A DNA stretch of 11,944 nt, taken from contig DDIC01000023.1 of assembly GCA_002338335.1 (NCBI GenBank), positions 8,858 to 20,801 on the forward strand, in the 5' to 3' direction. The notes under the pieces were generated by a model, which saw only the letters and a list, made by a program, of their open reading frames with translations, made no database searches and had not been told where the DNA came from. Each line of letters opens with the position of its first letter. Position 1 is the stretch's first letter. Below are positions 7,108 through 11,944 of the stretch, one piece after another. The DNA comes from Bacteroidetes bacterium UBA1860. Its GTDB lineage: Bacteria; Bacteroidota; Rhodothermia; Balneolales; Balneolaceae. The position numbers and the translations under genes were made by a program.

Positions 7108-8211
7108 TTACCCGTTTACTCGTCGATACTCAGCCATAAAATCAACAAGTGCCTTGACACTCTCTATCGGGCATGCATTGTAAATAGATGCTCGCATACC
7201 TCCCACAAAACGGTGACCTTTTAGGCCATGGAGCCCCGCCGCTTCGGCTTGTTCGATAAAATGTGGTTCAGCTTCTTCGTTTGATAAGCGAAAAGGAATA
7301 TTCATCACCGATCGGGACTCTTTTTGTGCAGTGCCACGGTAATAGTCATCTTTGTCTATCTCATCATAAAGTAATGCAGCCTTTGCGCTACTTTTTTCTT
7401 GCATGGCTGTGACACCACCCTGCTCAAGCAACCACTCAAGGACTAGATTAACCATATAGATCGGAAATACTGGAGGCGTATTGGGCATTTGATCGAGATG
7501 TTGCTCGTAATTCATGAGGGCCGGGATGGCTCGGTCAGATACTTTGTTCGAAGCCAAAAAGGAATCTCGAATACATACAATAGTAACTCCAGCAGGGCCT
7601 ACATTTTTTTGGGCTCCTGCATAGATCATGCCATAGCGATTCACATCAATTGGTCGACTTAAAAAATCAGAGGAGGCATCACAAACGAGTGGAATGCTAC
7701 CTGTGTCTGGCTCTGAAGCAAATTGGGTGCCTACGATGGTGTTGTTTGACGTGAAGTGGGCGTACCTCGTGGCTGGGTCCAGCTCAAATGATTGACCCGG
7801 GTGAGGAACATGGTCAAAATCGGACTCACTACTGTCAAAGGGGAGATCGACCAGACCGTAAAGCCTGGCATCCGCTATGGCCTTTTTGGACCACGTTCCC
7901 GTGTGAAAATAGGCTGCACGGCCTGTTTCAGCTAAGAAATTCATGGGAATGAGTCCAAATTGCATCGTTGCTCCCCCGGTCACAAATCCAACGCGCCATG
8001 AGTCATCAAGACCCAAAGCCTCTCTGAGACGTTCACGAACTTGATCATAGATAGGTCCAAAAACTTTTCCTCTATGACTGATTTCCATAATGGAGGCTCC
8101 CATTCCTTGAATGTCTAGCAGTTCGTCTTGGACTTGTTCAAGAACCGATAGGGGCAGCTGGGAAGGACCAGCGCTAAAATTGTGAACTCTATAATTTTGA
8201 ACTCGGTGCAT
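7108..8211 (-). CDS. serC: phosphoserine aminotransferase
   Basis: A 367-residue pyridoxal-phosphate enzyme of the class V aminotransferase fold. It converts 3-phosphohydroxypyruvate and glutamate to phosphoserine and 2-oxoglutarate, the second step of serine synthesis, and can also serve in pyridoxal phosphate synthesis. The N-terminal NFSAGPSQLP (residues 11-20) is the SerC signature. Other family blocks are GASIMEISHRGK (38-49), GGATMQF (79-85) and TSNNTIVGTQF (154-164). The PLP-binding lysine is K202 in GAQKNVGPAG, as in E. coli SerC K198. Length fits the family (about 360). The ATG lies ten residues before the conserved core, which is plausible. No serA or serB is nearby. It is divergent from the DUF1844 gene. 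Confidence 0.96.
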   Translation of the reverse strand: MHRVQNYRVHNFSAGPSQLPLSVLEQVQDELLDIQGMGASIMEISHRGKVFGPIYDQVRERLREALGLDDSWRVGFVTGGATMQFGLIPMNFLAETGRAAYFHTGTWSKKAIADARLYGLVDLPFDSSESDFDHVPHPGQSFELDPATRYAHFTSNNTIVGTQFASEPDTGSIPLVCDASSDFLSRPIDVNRYGMIYAGAQKNVGPAGVTIVCIRDSFLASNKVSDRAIPALMNYEQHLDQMPNTPPVFPIYMVNLVLEWLLEQGGVTAMQEKSSAKAALLYDEIDKDDYYRGTAQKESRSVMNIPFRLSNEEAEPHFIEQAEAAGLHGLKGHRFVGGMRASIYNACPIESVKALVDFMAEYRRVNG

Positions 8212-8282
8212 AGGGCAGAAAGCTTTCTTAACTTTGAGGATGTTTTAGAAAATACAGCAAAAGAAATCACAAACGAATCCTT
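8212..8282. promoter_or_regulatory. divergent serC/DUF1844 promoter region
   Basis: A 71-base gap between two divergent starts. It contains a perfect 12-base palindrome, AGAAAGCTTTCT, at 8217-8228, directly next to the serC start, and TTTG (8233-8236) followed 16 bases later by TACAGCAA (8253-8260), a partial match to the Bacteroidota promoter form facing the DUF1844 gene. The promoter assignment is weak. Confidence 0.25.
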
Positions 8283-8576
8283 ATGTCTGAATCTGCCCAA
8301 AATCCACTTGATAGCGCAACACCTGAACAAAAGCGCCAGTTTTTATTTATGATGCTTGTCCAACAACACCAACAAATTGCGATGGTCGGACTAGGGGAAG
8401 AGGAGAACCCAGCGACCAATCAGAAGGAGAAAGATCGGTCCTCTGCACAGTATGCCATCGATACACTAGAGATGCTAGAGGCCATGACAGAGGGGAATCG
8501 AACCAAAGAGATGGGCGACTACTTGACCTTTGTACTGAGTCAACTCCGTTTAAAGTTTGCATCAACTACTTTTTGA
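8283..8576 (+). CDS. DUF1844 domain-containing protein
   Basis: A 97-residue soluble acidic protein that I recognise as DUF1844. The family pattern runs from FMMLVQQHQQIAMVGLGE (about residues 22-39), through a short polar link, to AQYAIDTLEMLEAMTEGN (about 55-72), and ends in a helix YLTFVLSQLRLKF (about 80-92). It reads as three helices with no signal peptide and no membrane span. The molecular function of this family is unknown. The stop codon overlaps the start of the Nudix gene (TGATG), so the two are very likely translated together, and a functional link is possible but unproven. The ATG is the first in frame and gives the usual family length. Confidence 0.85.
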   Translation: MSESAQNPLDSATPEQKRQFLFMMLVQQHQQIAMVGLGEEENPATNQKEKDRSSAQYAIDTLEMLEAMTEGNRTKEMGDYLTFVLSQLRLKFASTTF

Positions 8577-9046
8577 TGTTGTCTAACGATTCGATCCAGC
8601 ATGGGTACCCTAGGCAAACTATCCATGCAGCTGGAGGCGTAGTGACCTACGGTCAAGGGTCGAAACAGCGTCTTTTGATTATGTTTCGACGTGGTGTCTG
8701 GGATCTACCAAAAGGGAAGGTTGACCCTGGAGAAACCTGGGCGGAGGCTGCGATTCGAGAGGTGGTAGAAGAAACGGGTATTGCACCCCCCGTCATTTGC
8801 GAGTCGATAGGTTTGACGCAACATCAATATCACCTAGATGGCCAAGCCATAGACAAAACAATACATTGGTACTGGATGGAAGCGTCCTTAGAAGAATTAG
8901 GCCAGCCACAAACCGAAGAGGGGATTACCGAGCTGCAATGGGTATCGTTACGAGAAGCGCACAGCCTTGTTGGGTTTGATAACCTTCGGCTAGTTCTGGA
9001 CGCTTTTGGGCAAAAAAAATGGGGTGACGAACTCATCACCCCATAA
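8576..9046 (+). CDS. Nudix hydrolase
   Basis: A 156-residue Nudix-fold hydrolase, which cleaves nucleoside diphosphates linked to another group, with a divalent metal. The Nudix box is perfect at residues 47-69: G47, E53, then R61 E62 V V E65 E66 T G68 I69, matching Gx5Ex7REUxEExGU. The N-terminal strand AAGGVVTY and the WDLPKGK approach to the box resemble the MutT/Ap4A-hydrolase/diphosphoinositol-type branch, but substrate cannot be assigned. The start chosen is the ATG at 8576, overlapping the DUF1844 stop; a TTG one codon upstream is also in frame. The last codons (9019-9044) coincide with a terminator hairpin used by the opposite strand. Confidence 0.92.
   Translation: MLSNDSIQHGYPRQTIHAAGGVVTYGQGSKQRLLIMFRRGVWDLPKGKVDPGETWAEAAIREVVEETGIAPPVICESIGLTQHQYHLDGQAIDKTIHWYWMEASLEELGQPQTEEGITELQWVSLREAHSLVGFDNLRLVLDAFGQKKWGDELITP
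9012..9044 (-). terminator. intrinsic terminator of the proS-vanZ-tonB transcript
   Basis: Read on the - strand, a perfect 9-base-pair stem ATGGGGTGA/TCACCCCAT (9036-9044 and 9019-9027) with an 8-base loop leads straight into eight T residues (complement of the A-run at 9012-9019). It begins 42 bases after the tonB stop, where the tonB transcript should end. It lies wholly inside the 3' end of the convergent Nudix gene. On the + strand the hairpin is not followed by T residues. Confidence 0.8.
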
Positions 9047-9086
9047 AAGGATTGTGGCTTGAACCTACCTAGTAGGTTGTGTCAAA
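9047..9086. other. short convergent gap with a hairpin
   Basis: This 40-base gap between the Nudix and tonB stop codons holds the inverted repeat AACCTAC-CTA-GTAGGTT (9062-9078, 7-base stem, 3-base loop). No T-run follows on either strand. It might mark the 3' end of the DUF1844-Nudix transcript, but this cannot be shown. Confidence 0.35.
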
Positions 9087-9737
9087 TCAGTTCTGAAGTT
9101 TAAACACAACCGGCAAGTTATACTGCACACGAACTGGACGCCCACGCTGAAGCCCTGGTTTGAATTTCGCTTTCTGGATGGCTTTGAGTGCTTCTTCATC
9201 ACAGCCACCACCAATTCCACGAATGACACGAGGGTTTTCAACTTCACCACGTTCGTTCACGATAAACTGTAGGAAAACCCGTCCTTCAATCCCTGCTTTT
9301 CGTGCCATCTCGGGATAGGTAATACTTGACTGAAGTCCAGCCAATCCACCAATGAGTTCGGGCATATTTTCCACAACGGTGAAGAAGTCTTCTTCATCCT
9401 CAGCAGGAGGTGGAGGGGGTGGGAGATTAAGAGGACCGTCTAGGGAAAGATCGGCATCAATGTTAATGTCAATATCTTCGATGATCTCATCGTTGGGAAC
9501 CTCAACGGGGACCGGTGGGCGTGGTGGAGGTGGAGGGGTCTCCATCTGTCTAGTTTGAATAATCTCTTCCATTTCCACGATCTCTTGCTCATTGAGTACA
9601 ATCTCATCTGGAGGAGACGAGCGAAACTCGAATCGTACTGCAGCGATGAAAAACACTAAGGCAATAATGAGCCCTAGTTGATATAATACGCCATAAAATC
9701 GGCGCAGATCAGCATTTGGTTTCTTGCGTTCAATCAT
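9087..9737 (-). CDS. tonB: energy transducer TonB
   Basis: A 216-residue inner-membrane protein that transmits proton-motive force from ExbB/ExbD to outer-membrane TonB-dependent receptors. A basic N terminus precedes a single membrane span (about residues 17-34). A periplasmic linker carries proline runs (68-72, with more Pro to 77, and 106-111) separated by an acidic stretch. The TonB C-terminal domain covers about 130-214: YPEMARKAGIEGRVFLQF, GEVENPRVIRGIGGGCDEEA, KFKPGLQRGRPV. This wording is typical of Bacteroidota/Rhodothermota TonB. It is the last gene of the probable proS-vanZ-tonB unit, 75 bases after vanZ, with an intrinsic terminator downstream. exbB, exbD and a receptor are not in the window, so the substrate is unknown; it may be one of several TonB copies. 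Confidence 0.93.
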   Translation of the reverse strand: MIERKKPNADLRRFYGVLYQLGLIIALVFFIAAVRFEFRSSPPDEIVLNEQEIVEMEEIIQTRQMETPPPPPRPPVPVEVPNDEIIEDIDINIDADLSLDGPLNLPPPPPPAEDEEDFFTVVENMPELIGGLAGLQSSITYPEMARKAGIEGRVFLQFIVNERGEVENPRVIRGIGGGCDEEALKAIQKAKFKPGLQRGRPVRVQYNLPVVFKLQN

Positions 9738-9812
9738 AATCTAGTTTGATTAGCGTAGTTCAATGGGCCCTTACATACTGACGGCACAGTTGAACTTTCA
9801 GTATACACGATT
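9738..9812. promoter_or_regulatory. vanZ-tonB spacer with inverted repeat
   Basis: A 75-base spacer ahead of tonB on the - strand. It holds the inverted repeat ATACTGA (9775-9781) / TCAGTAT (9798-9804) with a 16-base interior. It could be an operator, a processing hairpin or part of a separate tonB promoter; no clear promoter was recognised. Confidence 0.25.
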
Positions 9813-10193
9813 TCATTCGGTTCTCCAACGCCTTAACCCAAGATTTAAAGAAGTAGCAATCCCAGCACAAGTGGCACCGGCTGCATTAGCGACCATGTCT
9901 AATACTTCAAAAGAGCGTCCCACTGCAAGTGTCAGTTGCAAGCCTTCCACCAAGGCGCCAAACAGGGTACCGACGACCGCAGTTAGGGCAAATAGGTGCA
10001 CTCCGTTCCATTTTCCATCCATAAACGATCCGAAGAGATAGCTCCAGAAACCGAAAAGGCTGAAATGTGCCATTTTATCGAGAAATCCACCAGGATTCAC
10101 AGAGGGTCTGTCCATGGGGGTAAGTGTCAACCACAAAAGCGCTAGAGTGAATAGCGTAAATCCCACCCAGGACCATGTATTTGAGGTTGTCAT
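9813..10193 (-). CDS. VanZ-like family membrane protein
   Basis: A 126-residue membrane protein with about four hydrophobic segments (roughly residues 8-25, 41-56, 65-88 and 99-117). It carries the VanZ-family pattern: Asp39-Lys40 and His43 in DKMAHFSLFGFW, then Glu83 and Gln86 in VEGLQ, Arg93 in GRSFEVLDM, with Asp99 and Asn103 in MVANAAG. VanZ was named for low-level teicoplanin resistance, but most chromosomal relatives like this one have no demonstrated function, and no van cluster is present here, so resistance should not be inferred. It starts 12 bases after the proS stop and is probably translated from the same mRNA, with tonB next. Confidence 0.85.
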   Translation of the reverse strand: MTTSNTWSWVGFTLFTLALLWLTLTPMDRPSVNPGGFLDKMAHFSLFGFWSYLFGSFMDGKWNGVHLFALTAVVGTLFGALVEGLQLTLAVGRSFEVLDMVANAAGATCAGIATSLNLGLRRWRTE

Positions 10194-10205
10194 CGCGAGA
10201 GAGGA

Positions 10206-11738
10206 TTAGTACGATCTTGCAAAAAGGACAGGACGCACTTCAGGTGTACCTGTCACCATGCAAGGCGCTAGTGAAGGTGTACCCTCTTGGGTTGATCCTT
10301 GAAGCCCTAAATAGTCATTAAAGTGAGCACCTAAGTCACCACCAAGTGGGATGCATCGAATGGTTGCTTTGGTCTCCTCTTTGATTTTTTTCTCAGTCTC
10401 TGCGGTGCCATCCCAGTGGGCTATGACAAAGCCTCCATGCTCTATGGCCTCTTTGAACTCTTCATAGGTATCCACTTTGCGAGTTGACTCAATCATTCTT
10501 GATCGCGCCGAAGCTAAAAGATCTGCTTGAATGGTGTCCAGCAACGCTACCAAGCCATCTAAAAAGAGGGCTGCATCGTCTGTTGGCATGCTTTCTTTGG
10601 ATAAGGTGTCTCTTCTAGCCACTTCAGCGACCTGCCCATCCATATCTCGACGACCGATAGCAATACGAATGGGAACACCCTGCGCTTCATGTTCTGCAAA
10701 TTTAAAGCCGGGTTTGTACTGCGAGCGATGATCAAATCTACACCTCACACCTCTAGATTTGAGGCCCTCGATCCAAGGTTTGCAATAAGCTTCAATGGCA
10801 TCCAAGTCTTCCTCAGATTTGAAAATTGGCACAATCACAATCTGTACAGGAGCTAGAGCAGGGGGGAGGACGAGCCCCTGATCATCGCTGTGCGTCATAA
10901 TTAGTCCCCCAATCAATCGTGTTGAGACGCCCCAACTGGTTGCCCATACGTGCTCCAACCCACCCTCTTTGGTTTGGTAGGTCACATCAAATGCCTTTGC
11001 AAAATTTTGTCCCAAGAAATGAGAGGTCCCAGCCTGAAGCGCCTTGCCGTCTTGCATCATCGCCTCGATACAATAGGTATGCTCTGCACCCGCAAAGCGC
11101 TCTGACGCTGTCTTGACCCCTGTGATTACAGGCATGGCCATCGTCTGTTCGGCAAACGTTTTATAGACCTCAAGCATTTTTAGCGTTTCATCAATCGCTT
11201 CGTCACGTGTGGCATGAGCGGTATGTCCCTCTTGCCACAAAAACTCCATCGTGCGCAGGAAAAGACGCGTTCTCATCTCCCATCGGACAACATTTGCCCA
11301 TTGATTAATCAGAATAGGTAGATCGCGATACGACTGTATCCACCCACGGTAGGCATCCCATATAATGGTTTCTGACGTGGGTCGCACAATAAGCTCTTCC
11401 TCAAGCTTTGAGTCAGGATCTACATCTACACCGCCATCTGTCGCACGCAATCGGCTGTGAGTGACCACTGCACACTCCTTCGCAAAACCCTCCACATGCT
11501 CTGCCTCTTTGGAGAGAAAAGATTTTGGGATAAAGAGGGGAAAGTAGGCGTTTTCATGGCCTGTCTCTTTGAACATATGATCCAAGGTCGCTTGCATAGA
11601 CTCCCAAATGGCATATCCATTAGGTCGAATAATCATGGATCCCCGAACAGGAGAGTGCTCAGCTAACTTGGCCTCCCGGATCACATCCAGATACCATTGA
11701 GCGTAGTCAGTTTCTTGTGAGGTAATGCGATTAGCCAT
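10206..11738 (-). CDS. proS: proline--tRNA ligase, type 3 (archaeal/eukaryotic-like)
   Basis: A 510-residue class II aminoacyl-tRNA synthetase that charges tRNA-Pro. Counted from this start, residues 1-25 and the SPVRGSMIIRPNGYAIWE block match the type 3 N terminus. Motif 2 is RWEMRTRLFLRTMEFLWQEG (about 152-171) and motif 3 is in WGVSTRLIGGLIMTHSDD (about 269-286). The anticodon-binding domain begins near LAPVQIVIVPI (about 295), and a C-terminal domain ends in Tyr, as is usual. There is no editing insertion of the E. coli type. The C-terminal domain keeps two cysteines of the old zinc site (IRCIP and APCMVTG). The ATG at 11738 is preferred: a GTG 11 codons upstream is possible, but the added residues are not family-like. 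It heads the likely proS-vanZ-tonB unit. Confidence 0.95.
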   Translation of the reverse strand: MANRITSQETDYAQWYLDVIREAKLAEHSPVRGSMIIRPNGYAIWESMQATLDHMFKETGHENAYFPLFIPKSFLSKEAEHVEGFAKECAVVTHSRLRATDGGVDVDPDSKLEEELIVRPTSETIIWDAYRGWIQSYRDLPILINQWANVVRWEMRTRLFLRTMEFLWQEGHTAHATRDEAIDETLKMLEVYKTFAEQTMAMPVITGVKTASERFAGAEHTYCIEAMMQDGKALQAGTSHFLGQNFAKAFDVTYQTKEGGLEHVWATSWGVSTRLIGGLIMTHSDDQGLVLPPALAPVQIVIVPIFKSEEDLDAIEAYCKPWIEGLKSRGVRCRFDHRSQYKPGFKFAEHEAQGVPIRIAIGRRDMDGQVAEVARRDTLSKESMPTDDAALFLDGLVALLDTIQADLLASARSRMIESTRKVDTYEEFKEAIEHGGFVIAHWDGTAETEKKIKEETKATIRCIPLGGDLGAHFNDYLGLQGSTQEGTPSLAPCMVTGTPEVRPVLFARSY

Positions 11739-11892
11739 GCGAGTCGTTCTTGAATGCGTTTCTGGTTGCACTGGGGGTGGCTTTAGGTGCGCAAGGACGC
11801 ACTTTTCTTGAGAGTTAAGATAGGATTTTCTTTAGAGCCATTGTTTATGCAAAAAAGTCCTTAATTTTACAGGCTCATTAAGATTTCATAAT
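11739..11892. promoter_or_regulatory. divergent proS/tRNA promoter region
   Basis: This gap must supply promoters for proS (- strand) and the tRNA gene (+ strand). It holds the inverted repeat GTGCG-CAAGGA-CGCAC (11787-11802), which in the proS direction would form a hairpin in the mRNA leader, and on the + strand is followed by TTTTCTT. For the tRNA, TTGTTT (11841-11846) and TAATTT (11862-11867), 15 bases apart, are a weak possible promoter. Confidence 0.3.
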
Positions 11893-11944
11893 GGCGTGGT
11901 AGCTCAGATGGTTAGAGCGTCGGATTCATAACCCGGAGGTCGGG
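11893..11944 (+). tRNA. tRNA-Met (CAU anticodon, 3' end outside window)
   Basis: The 5' part of a tRNA gene. It shows a 7-base acceptor strand GGCGTGG, T8-A9, a D-arm GCTC-AGATGGTTA-GAGC, and an anticodon arm TCGGA-TTCATAA-CCCGG with anticodon CAT at 11927-11929, followed by the variable region and the first bases of the T-arm. An A-C opposition closes the anticodon stem. The stem lacks the three G-C pairs of an initiator tRNA, so it is most likely elongator tRNA-Met; a tRNA-Ile whose CAU is lysidine-modified cannot be excluded without the rest. Confidence 0.9.

Noticed and set aside
8217..8228. Perfect 12-base palindrome AGAAAGCTTTCT before serC as an operator
   Set aside because: About three such palindromes are expected by chance in a window of this size; no second copy or known site supports it.
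8573..8575. TTG as start of the Nudix gene
   Set aside because: The next codon is ATG and overlaps the DUF1844 stop as TGATG, a common coupling arrangement.
9062..9078. Hairpin after the Nudix gene as an intrinsic terminator
   Set aside because: No T-run follows the stem on either strand.
9405..9540. GGTGGAGG-type repeats as a tandem repeat element
   Set aside because: They are the complement of proline codon runs in the TonB linker.
9763..10041. 92-codon open frame on the + strand opposite vanZ
   Set aside because: The - strand frame matches VanZ-family residues in order; the + strand product looks like a chance reading.
11739..11771. 11-residue N-terminal extension of ProRS from an upstream GTG
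   Set aside because: The extra residues are not family-like, while the downstream ATG gives the usual N terminus.
1..11944. CRISPR array, insertion sequence, phage, toxin-antitoxin or defence system
   Set aside because: No spaced direct repeats, transposase or integrase domain, or small toxin/antitoxin pair was seen; every long frame is explained by a housekeeping or known-family gene.

Overview
The window is a stretch of ordinary bacterial chromosome, densely packed with housekeeping genes. It starts inside rpoC and ends inside a tRNA gene with a CAU anticodon. Several features point to the Bacteroidota/Rhodothermota/Balneolota branch: a TonB protein with a C-terminal domain of the Rhodothermota/Balneolota style, a eukaryote/archaeal-type (type 3) prolyl-tRNA synthetase, the trigger-loop wording of RpoC, an SPOR-type RlpA lipoprotein, a carotenoid desaturase, and starts that mostly lack a Shine-Dalgarno sequence. 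This placement is inferred from recalled family resemblance, not from a search. Base composition looks even along the window. I see no insertion sequence, phage gene, CRISPR array or other sign of recent transfer.

Layout: (1) 1-2940, the 3' two thirds of rpoC on the + strand. (2) 3034-3345, a small YtxH-family membrane protein on the - strand, convergent with rpoC. (3) 3449-4108, a short-type transaldolase on the + strand, divergent from ytxH. (4) 6373 down to 4124 on the - strand, the lipoprotein lytic transglycosylase RlpA followed by a phytoene desaturase (CrtI). (5) 6374-6533, a non-coding gap with a strong + strand intrinsic terminator that has no gene in front of it. (6) 6534-7100, a rhomboid protease on the + strand with all expected catalytic residues. 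(7) 8211 down to 7108, SerC on the - strand. (8) 8283-9046, a DUF1844 protein and a Nudix hydrolase whose start and stop codons overlap. (9) 11738 down to 9087 on the - strand, a likely operon proS-vanZ-tonB, whose intrinsic terminator appears to lie inside the end of the Nudix gene. (10) 11893 to the end, a partial tRNA gene.

Functionally this is a mix: transcription (RpoC), translation (ProRS, tRNA), central carbon metabolism (transaldolase, which makes erythrose 4-phosphate and pentoses), serine biosynthesis (SerC), carotenoid biosynthesis (CrtI), and envelope work (RlpA, TonB, YtxH, VanZ-like, rhomboid). The genes do not form one pathway.

I searched for an undescribed system and did not find one among the protein genes. 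The observations most worth checking are RNA-level: the orphan terminator just upstream of the rhomboid gene (small RNA or attenuator), the tonB terminator embedded in the Nudix coding sequence, and three consecutive hairpins in the rpoC/ytxH gap.
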